A stretch of DNA of 64,000 nucleotides from Pseudomonadota bacterium (lineage in GTDB: Bacteria > Pseudomonadota > Gammaproteobacteria > Steroidobacterales > Steroidobacteraceae): the NCBI GenBank assembly GCA_021838635.1, contig JAKCDC010000011.1, positions 1 through 64,000 of the forward strand. The letters run 5' to 3'. Position numbers and translations under genes: made by a program. A model generated the notes under the pieces. It ran no database searches and was not told where the DNA came from. It worked only from the letters and a program-made list of their open reading frames with translations. Shown here one piece after another: positions 26,120 through 33,648 of this stretch (its first letter is position 1; each line of letters starts with the position of its first letter).

Positions 26120-26481
26120 CGTGCATCCTCCTGTTCCGGCGGCACGGTCGGACCCGGCGGGGTGCCGGGCTTGGCGGTGTAGCCGGTGCAGATCGCCCAC
26201 AGCGCCACGGTCGGATGCGCCCGCACCAGCGGGCACCAGAAGGCGGTGTACGGCGGCGGGGCGGTGTACTTGGTGCAGTCCAGGCAGCGCGTGTAGGTCG
26301 GCTCCGGTGCCCGCTCGCGCAGTGCAGCCAGCAGCGCGGGCTTGTTCCGCTTCACCAATTCCAGTAGCTCCGGGGTCAACCGGTCCGGCGGTGCGAGCCG
26401 CAGACGGTCGCCGTGCTCGGGGTCGGGCCGGACGCGCACGCCAGCGGCAGTCAGGCGGTCGAGTAGTGCAGTTCCGCTCAT
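26116..26481 (-). CDS. Element protein with TubC-N-like domain and Cys-rich tail
   Basis: 121 residues. The first 50 (LLDRLTAAGVRVRPD... LELVKRNKPALLAALR) resemble the small TubC-N docking-like domain often seen beside primases and helicases of islands. The rest has Cys in TRCLDCTKY, FWCPL and WAICTGY, a possible zinc site. It is ATGA-coupled to the ATPase gene upstream and to the 71-residue gene downstream. A replication accessory role is inference. Confidence 0.65.
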   Translation of the reverse strand: MSGTALLDRLTAAGVRVRPDPEHGDRLRLAPPDRLTPELLELVKRNKPALLAALRERAPEPTYTRCLDCTKYTAPPPYTAFWCPLVRAHPTVALWAICTGYTAKPGTPPGPTVPPEQEDAR

Positions 26482-28127
26482 ATCAAAATCTCCCGTTCCT
26501 CGGCAGCCCCGGAAATACTTGCCGAAGTGAAGTCCCTGAAGTCCCCAAAGTCCCCTGAACGGTTGACCGCAGCGTCGGTCCCGCTCGCATCAGGGTACGT
26601 CGGGGACGTTGGGGACGTGGTTTGCACAACTTTTCGCGTGATGCTGATTACCTTGTTCCCGTTGCTCTTGCGGGGGCGCGACACGTGGATACCCATAGTC
26701 CTTAGAGCCGGCGCAGCGCGCCGCAGGGCATCCGAAAATCCCTTCGGACTGCGCGGCCACGCCTCGGCCCCATCCGGCTTCGTCAGGGATTCGTACCACT
26801 GTTTCGCCGTGCGCTCGCCTTCTCGGTCGGAGCGGCCTTCGAGAAATTCCAGCAGCGCTACAGCAACCGGCGAAGCATCTAGGGTTCGCCCGATGCTCTC
26901 TGCCCGCATCGTCTCGAACTCGGCCAGGAAGTCATCGGCGGGCTTCCCCATTGCCTCTGCGACAGCGCAGCCGAGCATTGCGAACTCTAACAACCTGGGG
27001 CGGCGGTCCTTCTCAATGCTGATGCTGGGCACGATGGCGAGCGCCTTGGCGAACAGGTCCAGCAGAGCGCCCAGCAGCTCGGGGTGCAGCCGGTCGAACT
27101 CACCTTCGATCCCGGCGGCCTCGCGGCGGTCCTCAATGACAGGCAATTCCAGACTGATAGCGCGGTCCACAAGGTCTTGAGCAGTGATGCTCGCGCCGAT
27201 TCCGTTGAGGCTGACGGGTCTCTTCGCCCGGATCGCGGATTCCTCGGCGTTCGTGTATAGCTTCCGGGTGGCGAAGGTCGCGCCGCTTGCCACGCGGCAT
27301 AGAACATCCTGCATCTCTCCCGAAAGGTGGCTCACGTTGTCGTAGGCGAGCAGCCAGCCCTGCGCAGCTCCTACAAAGACATCCTCCCCGCCACGCGGAG
27401 CGGAGCGCAACTCAATGGCGGACGGATCAATCAGCCGCTTCAGCAGCTTCTGCAAGCCGGACTTGGCGCTGCCCTGTTCACCGATGGCCTCCAGCAGCGG
27501 GAACGGTGTATCCGGCCGCATGGAGTCGAGCAGCCAAGTGGTCACCAGCAGGCGCGAACTCTCCGGCACGTTGACCAGTGGCCACAGCGCATCGAGGCTG
27601 CCGCCTCCGACCGGCTCGGGCAGCGGTTTCATCGAATCAGGCCGGGTGAACATCGCGCCGTGATGCTCAGTGACGGTCCAGCCACCAGGACGCACGACGA
27701 TGGCGCGTGATTTTCCCGGTTCGCCCAAGTCGACCACGTAGCCGTCACCGAGCGCCGCGCAGCGGATATGCACCTCGACGGATTCGCCATCGTGCAGGCC
27801 GATGCCTGCCAAGGTGGTCAGCGCCTAGGCCACCGATTGCGAGCGGGCGGCCTTCTTCGTGGCTTCGTAGAACTCGGCGTGCAGCCAAGTCCGAAAAGCC
27901 TTGCGCTCTATGTTGCGAACCTCGCCGGTGTCATTATCGACGGCATACACCTCGCCGTTTTCGTCGTGAACCAGGCGGCAGCGGTCGCGGACGAAGGCGA
28001 CCAAGGTAGAAGCCTGAGACTCAACTAATTTCTTCTCGCCGCCCTCGGTCGGCCCGTCCGTGCTGTTTGACGCCGCCAGCGAATCCAACGCCGCCAACGT
28101 CTCTTCGACTTGTTGATCATCGCGCAT
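26478..28127 (-). pseudogene. Island ATPase/helicase gene interrupted by an in-frame amber codon
   Basis: The N-terminal part (28127-27825, 100 codons, MRDDQQVEETL... ENGEVYAVDNDTGEVRN) and C-terminal part (27812-26478, 444 codons) are in the same frame, separated only by TAG at 27825-27827 and four sense codons. The second part has a P-loop-like EAIGEQGSAKSGLQKLLKRL, a later LLAYDNVSHL and RPVSLNGIGASITAQDLVDRA, as in island DnaB/primase-associated ATPases. Related proteins carry both parts in one chain. A single CAG or GAG to TAG change explains the break. A TTG at 27812 could restart translation. Suppression or a sequencing error is also possible. Confidence 0.7.
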
Positions 28128-28317
28128 GGCGGCGCACCTCCAGCAAGTCGACTGCCGCAGTGATGCGCTCGGCCACCACGCGCAGACGGTCGATTTCATG
28201 CCGGCGGACGGTGCGGCGGATGCGAATGTCCGCCAGTACCAAGGCGGCCGTCGTGATCTCATCGTCGACGGCAGCCACAATGGCGGCGGTGTCGAGCGGG
28301 GCGACGGTGGTATTCAT
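28117..28317 (-). CDS. Small hypothetical element protein
   Basis: 66 residues, MNTTVAPLDTAAIVAAVDDE..., helical with a basic C-terminus (RHEIDRLRVVAERITAAVDL). Its ATG overlaps the stop of the AlpA-like gene (ATGA), and its end overlaps the ATPase gene by 11 bp. No known domain. Its position suggests a role with replication or regulation of the element. Confidence 0.6.
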   Translation of the reverse strand: MNTTVAPLDTAAIVAAVDDEITTAALVLADIRIRRTVRRHEIDRLRVVAERITAAVDLLEVRRHAR

Positions 28318-28595
28318 GCGGCCTCCTGCGCGCGAATCCACGCTTTGAGCGTCGCCCAGCGCCACCGGGTGCGGCAGCCGATGCGCACAGGGCGCACGAA
28401 GTCGGGACGCTTGCGGAGCAGGTGAAACGTGCTCAGCGGCACGTTCAGGATGGCGGCAACCTGTTCGTTGCGCAGCAGCGCATCGTCAGGCAACTTGGTG
28501 ATATCGACATTGCCTAACCGCGCGATCCGCGCGGGGCCGCTCTCCGGCTTCTGGGTCGCGCAGCGGGCAGCGCGGTGGATATGGCTAGATTTCAC
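28314..28595 (-). CDS. AlpA/excisionase-like helix-turn-helix protein
   Basis: 93 residues from GTG 28595, which has GAGGAA eight bases upstream; longer starts lack a ribosome site. The C-terminal half is a winged-HTH of the MerR/AlpA type: DALLRNEQVAAILNVPLSTF, then RPDFVRPVRIGCRTRWRWATLKAWI. Such proteins act as excisionase or as activator of integrase in P4-like islands. It is the only excisionase candidate in the element. Confidence 0.8.
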   Translation of the reverse strand: MKSSHIHRAARCATQKPESGPARIARLGNVDITKLPDDALLRNEQVAAILNVPLSTFHLLRKRPDFVRPVRIGCRTRWRWATLKAWIRAQEAA

Positions 28596-28686
28596 GCCGT
28601 GATTCCTCGTTGTTTGGGTCACGGTTAGAGAATCTATGCGCGATTTCGGCGGCCTCGCGGAAGTTATCGAGGCAATTTTGGGGTAG

Positions 28687-29472
28687 TTATCTTCCGGGCC
28701 GCAGTGAGCGGTCGGTGATGGTCGCGCCGGTGGCGCCCTCGGCAATCGTGCACGCCGTTGCGGAATCCACGAGCTTGGCCAGGTGTCGCCCGATGACGCG
28801 CGCCCGCCGCTCGGCCTTCGTGCCTTTCCGTTTCGCGGCAGTGCCGATCTTGCGCTCGCCCAGGTCGTGCAGCAGTGCCACCAGAACCTCGGGTCGGCTC
28901 AGCGCGTACCTCATCGCAGCTCGCGGTTGGGTGTTGCCTTCCATCGCGCAGGCCATCGCGGCGGCCTCGGCAATCGCCGGCAACGCCAGCGGGTCAGCGG
29001 GCACCAGCCAGTCGAGTGGCGTACCGGTGGCGGCCAGCACCTCGATTTCGGCGGCCAGCACGCAGGCAGCGTCCCTGATGGCCTTCACGCTCTTGGTCAC
29101 GTCCGCTTGGCCTGTCACGTTGAATTCCACCAGCGCCTCGGCCAGCGCCAGGAGGACAAGTTCGCCAGGGTCTCGGTTCATCGCGGCGCATCGTTTGGCC
29201 AGCTTGCTCCATGCGCCACCGATGCGGGCCTTTTCCAGCCGCTCGATCATGCGGCGCAGTTCCGCTTGTGCTGCCCGGTTGCCCAGGTGCGGCATCATCG
29301 CCTTCAATGTCGGGAACGGCCATTGCGGGCCGTACAGCTCAGAACCGTAGGGTGCTCCAGATTCTGGCGTCTCGATGCGCGTTGCGTTCGGCCAGCCGGC
29401 AGCCGGGTCGCCTCTCAACTGAGTCAGTGCGCGCCGTAACAGCAACGGGATACGGGTGGTCGGTTTCGGCAT
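28687..29472 (-). CDS. Hypothetical element protein (intact copy of the fossil at 1341-1617)
   Basis: 261 residues, MPKPTTRIPLLLRRALTQLR..., preceded by AGGAGG. It is largely alpha-helical and Ala/Arg-rich; WPFPTLKAMMPHLGNRAAQA and KIGTAAKRKGTKAERRARVI are its most distinctive stretches. No catalytic motif is seen. A damaged copy survives in the fossil element, so it is a stable part of this element family. Function unknown. Confidence 0.72.
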   Translation of the reverse strand: MPKPTTRIPLLLRRALTQLRGDPAAGWPNATRIETPESGAPYGSELYGPQWPFPTLKAMMPHLGNRAAQAELRRMIERLEKARIGGAWSKLAKRCAAMNRDPGELVLLALAEALVEFNVTGQADVTKSVKAIRDAACVLAAEIEVLAATGTPLDWLVPADPLALPAIAEAAAMACAMEGNTQPRAAMRYALSRPEVLVALLHDLGERKIGTAAKRKGTKAERRARVIGRHLAKLVDSATACTIAEGATGATITDRSLRPGR

Positions 29473-29577
29473 GTGCGCCTCCTGTAGACGCTTCCTGAAT
29501 GAGAGCCGCCGCGCCAGAGCCGTCAGGATGCGGCCTTTTCGGGAGCTACCCTAGGCGCGACAGGTCCGTAGGTCAGG

Positions 29578-29874
29578 TCAGGCTGTTGCCTCGCGCATCG
29601 GCGCGATCTTGGGGCGGCGCTTCTTCTCGGCGTGCCACAGGTCATAGGCGGTCTGCATATTGAGCCACGATTCCGCCGAGCCGCCGAGTGCGGCAGCAAG
29701 CCGGATTGCAAGCTCTGCGCTCACCGCAGCGCGTCCGTTGATCACGCGGGAGAGCGCCACGCGAGACACGCGCAGCCGCTTGGCAAACTCGGTCACGGTG
29801 ATGCCGCCGTCCTTGCGCAGCACGGTATCCGCCAGGACCGCGCCGGGATGCGGGGGGTTGTACATGCGAGTCAT
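29578..29874 (-). CDS. higA: HigA antitoxin (HTH, virulence-associated protein I type)
   Basis: 98 residues: MTRMYNPPHPGAVLADTVLR is the classic HigA start. The HTH follows (VTEFAKRLRVSRVALSRVIN, then GRAAVSAELAIRLAAALGGS), then WLNMQTAYDLWHAEKK. The ATG at 29874 lies 11 bp after the toxin stop. HigA binds HigB and represses the operon; the palindrome upstream of higB is the likely operator. Confidence 0.93.
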   Translation of the reverse strand: MTRMYNPPHPGAVLADTVLRKDGGITVTEFAKRLRVSRVALSRVINGRAAVSAELAIRLAAALGGSAESWLNMQTAYDLWHAEKKRRPKIAPMREATA

Positions 29875-29885
29875 GGGTGTCTCCG

Positions 29886-30164
29886 TCAGTGATAGTCCTG
29901 ATAATCGACCAGCACGGCATCCTTGCCCTCGAATTTGAACGTGAGCCGCCAATTGCCGCTCACCGAAACCGCGTAGTGGCCGGCAAGGTCACCGTGCAAT
30001 CCGTGAAAGCGCCAGCCGGGCATGTTCATATCGTCCGGGCAGGTCGCGCCGTCCAGGCGGCCAAGTTGCACAGCGAGCCGCTTGGCGTGCTCGGGCCGGA
30101 TGCCGGCCTTCGAGCCGGTCTCGAAGAACCGCTCAAGGCCGTCATGCCGGAAGCTCTTGATCAT
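29886..30164 (-). CDS. higB: HigB-type toxin (RelE superfamily killer protein)
   Basis: 92 residues, MIKSFRHDGLERFFETGSKAG..., then LDGATCPDDMNMPGWRFHGL, DLAGHYAVSVSGNWRLTFKF and a final DVDYQDYH-like end (here LVDYQDYH). These are the diagnostic segments of HigB, a ribosome-dependent mRNA endonuclease. Toxin first, antitoxin second is the usual higBA order. The module probably stabilises the element. Confidence 0.94.
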   Translation of the reverse strand: MIKSFRHDGLERFFETGSKAGIRPEHAKRLAVQLGRLDGATCPDDMNMPGWRFHGLHGDLAGHYAVSVSGNWRLTFKFEGKDAVLVDYQDYH

Positions 30165-30174
30165 AGCCTAACGT

Positions 30175-30194
30175 ATCGCGTAACGCTACGCGAT
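30175..30194. promoter_or_regulatory. Palindromic operator upstream of higBA
   Basis: ATCGCGTA-ACGC-TACGCGAT is a perfect 8-bp inverted repeat ending 11 bp before the higB ATG. Its position and symmetry suit autorepression by HigA. Confidence 0.65.
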
Positions 30195-30217
30195 GCAATG
30201 GTGTGCGCTCGGATGAT

Positions 30218-31441
30218 TCAGGCAGCGCCGCTGGGTCGACGGAACGGCACTACGTTTGCGCCAGTGCGCAGCGCGTCCAGATAATCGCTCCACGATTGCA
30301 TCATCGCCCGCCGCTCGGGCAGGCGCGTCGAGCGGTTGTAGATCGCCCGCACGCTTGAGTCGCGGTGTGCCAATTGCAGCTCGATAATGTCCGGCGGGTG
30401 TCCTTGCTCGTTTAGCGCCGTGCTCGCCATCGCCCGGAATCCATGCGGCACAATGCGGTCAGGACCGTATCCCAGCCGGCGCAGGGCTTGCCCCAAGGTA
30501 GCGTCCGATATCGGCTTGCCGGCCACCAGACCGGGAAACAGCAGGCCGTGTGCGTTGGTCCCGGTGATGCCGCGCAGTTCCTTGAGCAGTCCCGCCGCTT
30601 GGGTCGACAACGGCACCAGATGCTCGCCGGGATTCTTCCGGCGCATCTTCATGCGCTCGCCGGGTATGCGCCACAGCGGCTCGGGGCCGTCCAGATCGAA
30701 TTCAGGCCAGCGGGCGTTGCGCAGTTCGCCGGGACGGGTGAACACGTGCGGCAGGATGCGCAGGCAGTAGCAGGTGCTCGGATCGCCCCCGTAGGTGTGG
30801 ATCGCCTTCATCAGCTCGGCAATCTCGGCAGGCTTGGTCAAGGTGGCGTATTTCTCCGACTGCACCGGGCCGAGCACGTCGCCCAGGTCCGCCGCCACGT
30901 CGCGCTCGGCTTCGCCTAACGCCACCGCGAAGCGTAGGACCCGGCCAATCTGAGCCAGCACGCGCCGCGCGAATTCGTGATGCCCCTCGGCCTCCACCGC
31001 CAGCACGACGGGGCGGATGTCGGCTGGGGTGAGCGAGCGGGCCGGGATGTCACCAAGCTTCGGGGTCCACAGCGCCATCAGGTGCCGCTCCCGCTTTTCG
31101 GTCAGCGGTGCCCAGGCTTGCTTGTCCGCCCAGGCGGTGGCCAGCTTGGCCATGCTCTTGCCGGCCCCCTGGCGTTGATCGCGCGCCGGGTCGATCCCGT
31201 CCCGCAGCAGGGCGCGGGCATCGGCGGCCTTCGCGCGGGCAGCCTCCACGGTGATATCCGGCCACGGGCCGAATGACAGCCGCTTCTCCTTGCCCCCAAA
31301 TCGGTACTTGAGCCGCCACAGCCTGCCCCCCGCCGGGGCCACCTCGATATAAAGCCCCTCGCCATCGGCGGCCTTGTAGGGCTTTGCGCGGGGTTTCAGG
31401 GCCTTGATCGCCCGGTCGGTCAGCTTGCGGGTCTGGCGCAT
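30218..31441 (-). CDS. P4-type tyrosine integrase
   Basis: 407 residues. The N-terminal DUF4102-like arm-binding domain (KLTDRAIKALKPRAKPYKAADGEGL, WRLKYRFGGKEKRLSFGPWP) is followed by the catalytic domain with Arg in FTRPGELRNARW, His-x-x-Arg in PHGFRAMAST, LAHRDSSVRAIY and the nucleophile Tyr in YNRS. ATG 31441 is preferred: starting at 31507 would place coding sequence over the arm-type repeats. It integrates the element into tRNA-Thr. A fragment of a sister gene lies at 875-1083. Confidence 0.93.
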   Translation of the reverse strand: MRQTRKLTDRAIKALKPRAKPYKAADGEGLYIEVAPAGGRLWRLKYRFGGKEKRLSFGPWPDITVEAARAKAADARALLRDGIDPARDQRQGAGKSMAKLATAWADKQAWAPLTEKRERHLMALWTPKLGDIPARSLTPADIRPVVLAVEAEGHHEFARRVLAQIGRVLRFAVALGEAERDVAADLGDVLGPVQSEKYATLTKPAEIAELMKAIHTYGGDPSTCYCLRILPHVFTRPGELRNARWPEFDLDGPEPLWRIPGERMKMRRKNPGEHLVPLSTQAAGLLKELRGITGTNAHGLLFPGLVAGKPISDATLGQALRRLGYGPDRIVPHGFRAMASTALNEQGHPPDIIELQLAHRDSSVRAIYNRSTRLPERRAMMQSWSDYLDALRTGANVVPFRRPSGAA

Positions 31442-31448
31442 GGGAGAA

Positions 31449-31499
31449 TGCCCCCAATCAGGCAGGGCGTCCGCCCCGATGCCCCCAATCATGCCCCCA
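31449..31499. repeat. Right cluster of putative integrase arm-type sites
   Basis: TGCCCCCA occurs at 31449-31456, 31480-31487 and 31492-31499. The last two have the same 12-bp phasing as the left pair at 25183-25202. They lie in the leader of the integrase gene, where Int binding could also repress its own transcription. Confidence 0.65.
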
Positions 31500-31609
31500 C
31501 TTGGCACGCTCTCACAAGGTCTAACAGGGTCCCGTTTTCTCCGAATGTCTGCTAAGTATTTGATTTATAAGCAGATCAAGATGCGATGAGACAGTACTAG
31601 AGTGGGGGA

Positions 31610-31685
31610 TGGTGCCGGGAATAGGATTCGAACCTACGACCCGCGCATTACGAATGCGCTGCTCTACCAACTGAGCTATCCCGGC
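31610..31685 (-). tRNA. tRNA-Thr (anticodon CGT), integration target of the element
   Basis: The 76-nt gene folds as a standard tRNA: acceptor GCCGGGA pairs with TCCCGGC, the D-arm has AGCTCAGTTGGTAGAGC, the anticodon stem-loop is GCGCA-TTCGTAA-TGCGC, the T-arm contains GGTTCGAATCC, and CCA is encoded. The anticodon CGT reads ACG (Thr). Its last 23 bases are the right att site and are nearly repeated at 25105-25127, so integration kept the gene complete. Confidence 0.95.
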
Positions 31686-32005
31686 GCCAGGGCCGCGCAT
31701 TCTATAGGCACTCACCGCCGCCGTCACCTTCCGATGCGCGACCGTCACGCTCGTCACCGGCTTCTGGCGCATGCGGGGCGAGAGCGCCGTCAACGGCGGT
31801 CCTCTGGGCGACCGGAAGACCAGATCGAGCGAATGGCTCCGAAACAGGCGAGGCTGTCGGCCGTTTTTACGATTTCCCAGGGGGGGCGTTGTAACTCGTT
31901 GATTGATACAGATGGCATGCGTTATGCAGGGGACTGTACAGCGAGCGGCCGGTGAGGACACCGACCTCTGGGGCGAGTGAATTACCCAATTCAGCGGAGT
32001 GCGAC
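31686..32005. other. Intergenic region carrying promoters for tRNA-Thr and the PEP-CTERM gene
   Basis: No ORF here is convincing. The left part should hold the tRNA promoter (minus strand). The right part has the sigma-54-like promoter at 31913-31928 and GGAG before ATG 32006. Confidence 0.55.
31913..31928 (+). promoter_or_regulatory. Sigma-54-like promoter of the second PEP-CTERM gene
   Basis: TGGCATGCGTTATGCA keeps the essential GG and GC at the correct ten-base interval and differs from the consensus TGGCAC-N5-TTGCA at two positions. The leader before ATG 32006 would be about 65 bases. It parallels the perfect sigma-54 promoter at 1768-1783 in front of the paralogous gene. Confidence 0.6.
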
Positions 32006-32722
32006 ATGTTCAAGAAGACATTTGCAGTGGCCGGCAGCCTCGCGGCGGCTGTGCTGGCTTTCAGTCCCCTGGCGCAAGCCGGTCCCCTGAGCAGCATCGC
32101 CTTCAGTGTGACAGGGTGGAACGCATTAACGCCTTCCCCCAACAACACCATCAGCAGTCCTTATCAGCAGGCGTTACCGACCAATCCGATCATGACCGCG
32201 GTCAACCTGTTCGTGACGGGAACGGCCACCGGCTTGCCCAACTGGTATGTGTCCAGCAGTACCGCGAATACGTTCGGTAACTTCGTGGGCAACCTTGGTA
32301 ACAATGGCTGGGGTAACGGCACGCAAAATCTCTGGAACTACGTCGGTTCCGCCAGCGGTAGCACGGTCCTCAGCACGAGCAATTTCGGGTCCGCGACGCT
32401 GCTGCAGATGACCTTCACGCTCGCCAACAACGACACGATGGGGACGATCGTGCACGATGACGGCATCAGCATCTGGAACGCGAACAATACGTCGGAGCTT
32501 GTCGACAGCGCCGGTCCGACGACGGCCATCGGGACCACGTTCAACCTGAGTGCCGGCACGTATAACCTGTACTACGTCGAGGCCAACGGTGCCCCCTCGG
32601 AACTGTCGTTCCGGAACGTGACCGAGGCTCCGGAGCCGGGCGCGCTGGCCCTGTTCGGTGCCGGTCTGCTCGGCTGCGCGCTGTTCATCGGCCGCCGCCG
32701 GCGGATGTCGCGCTCGATCTAA
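32006..32722 (+). CDS. PEP-CTERM sorting-domain protein
   Basis: 238 residues, start ATG 32006 behind GGAG. A signal peptide (MFKKTFAVAGSLAAAVLAFSPLAQAG) leads a Thr/Ser/Asn/Gly-rich body, then APEPGAL, a hydrophobic helix and an RRRRMSRSI tail. IVHDDGISIW and LYYVEANGAP recur at matching places in the protein at 1831-2523, so they are paralogues and likely share fold and regulation. An exosortase elsewhere in the genome should process it. Role probably extracellular or biofilm-linked; not known. Confidence 0.92.
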   Translation: MFKKTFAVAGSLAAAVLAFSPLAQAGPLSSIAFSVTGWNALTPSPNNTISSPYQQALPTNPIMTAVNLFVTGTATGLPNWYVSSSTANTFGNFVGNLGNNGWGNGTQNLWNYVGSASGSTVLSTSNFGSATLLQMTFTLANNDTMGTIVHDDGISIWNANNTSELVDSAGPTTAIGTTFNLSAGTYNLYYVEANGAPSELSFRNVTEAPEPGALALFGAGLLGCALFIGRRRRMSRSI

Positions 32723-32765
32723 TCTGCACGTACGGTGAGGTGCGGCCCCGCTTGAGGGGTCGCGC

Positions 32766-32792
32766 AAAACGGCCCCTCAACGGGGCCGTTTT
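32766..32792 (+). terminator. Rho-independent terminator after the PEP-CTERM gene
   Basis: An 11-bp perfect stem, AAAACGGCCCC paired with GGGGCCGTTTT, with a 5-base loop and T-rich 3' end. By symmetry it could also work on the other strand for the 32880-33140 gene. Confidence 0.92.
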
Positions 32793-32879
32793 GCTTTCTC
32801 CGGCCGGCTCGTTGCTGGAAGGCGGGGGGCGGTCGGCGCCGGGATCGACCCAGCCTCAGCGGGCCACCCAGAGGCCGGA

Positions 32880-33140
32880 TCAGCGGCCCGGCGTGGTGGA
32901 ATTCGGGCCGCCCGGCGGGGCGGCCGTGCCGCGTGGTGTGGGCCACTCCCCGAACGCCAGGACGTACAGGAAGATCAGGTTCACGAGTGGAATGAGGATC
33001 AGCAGGCTGAGCCAGGGCGAGTGCCCGACGCGCGCGCAGATCCGCCAGAACGGGATGACGGCGATCGCCGCCATGAGCGGCCAGCCGAATCCCCAGAACC
33101 CGAACCAGCCCGGGAAGAAGCCGTGATACATCATCAGCAC
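32880..33140 (-). CDS. Small hypothetical membrane protein
   Basis: 86 residues from GTG 33140, placed six bases after AAGGAGG. An aromatic-rich N-terminus (MYHGFFPGWFGFWGFG) leads into two hydrophobic segments (WPLMAAIAVIPFW and WLSLLILIPLVNLIFLYVLAF), then a Pro-rich cytoplasmic or periplasmic tail. No family assigned. It follows the Fur-like gene on the same strand by 35 bp and may be co-transcribed. Confidence 0.68.
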   Translation of the reverse strand: MLMMYHGFFPGWFGFWGFGWPLMAAIAVIPFWRICARVGHSPWLSLLILIPLVNLIFLYVLAFGEWPTPRGTAAPPGGPNSTTPGR

Positions 33141-33175
33141 GCTCGGCCTCCTTCAGCGCGGAGGATGTGCGTCCC

Positions 33176-33607
33176 TCAGGACGCCTTCTTCCGCAGGCGG
33201 ATCACCAGATCGATGCCGTCCACCTCGGTACCCGGAGGGGGCGGTGGCAGGCGGCTGAACTCCACATCCGGCACCGGCACGTCGATCAGCGCGCCGCTGG
33301 CGAGATCATGGAAGTGGTAGTGCGCATCGACATTGGAATCGAACCAGGCCCGGGTCCCATCGACCGAGAGCTGGCGGATCAGGCCATGCGCGGCGAACAG
33401 GTTCAGCGTGTTGTACACGGTGGCCTTGGAGACCCGTGCGCCGCTCTGGCGCAAGTTCGCCAGAATCTGCTCGGCGGAGAGATGTTGCGGCTCGCACAGC
33501 AGCAGCGAGGCGATGCGCACACGTTGTGCGGTCGGACGAATCCCGCAGTCGGACATGCGCTGCTGGCAGCGCGCCGCGACGGTTTCGGAAGACGCACCAG
33601 CGCTCAT
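33176..33607 (-). CDS. Fur-family transcriptional regulator, lacking the C-terminal CxxC
   Basis: 143 residues. The winged-helix part has GIRPTAQRVRIASLLL and the recognition region ARVSKATVYNTLNLFAAHGLI. The dimerisation part has the metal-ligand motif DAHYHFHDLASGAL. Cys pairs that bind structural zinc in Fur and PerR are absent; only isolated N-terminal Cys occur. This points to an Irr-like or otherwise divergent Fur member. Target genes are unknown; it is flanked by the GGDEF/EAL gene upstream and a small membrane protein downstream. Confidence 0.88.
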   Translation of the reverse strand: MSAGASSETVAARCQQRMSDCGIRPTAQRVRIASLLLCEPQHLSAEQILANLRQSGARVSKATVYNTLNLFAAHGLIRQLSVDGTRAWFDSNVDAHYHFHDLASGALIDVPVPDVEFSRLPPPPPGTEVDGIDLVIRLRKKAS

Positions 33608-33648
33608 ATCCGTGAGTATAGCGGTAAATCGGCGACGATTGCGCGCGA

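Larger units (their letters stand above)
25105..31609. mobile_element. 6.5-kb integrative element inserted at tRNA-Thr(CGT)
   Basis: It is bounded by a 23-bp near-perfect direct repeat of the tRNA 3' end (25105-25127 and 31610-31632, 22/23 identical). A tyrosine integrase lies next to the tRNA on the same strand. The cargo is higBA, an unknown gene, an AlpA-like regulator and a tightly overlapping minus-strand operon with a damaged ATPase. No capsid, conjugation or relaxase gene is seen, so it resembles a small satellite-type or P4-like island. A terminator lies just inside the left end. A broken relative lies at 875-1617. Confidence 0.9.
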
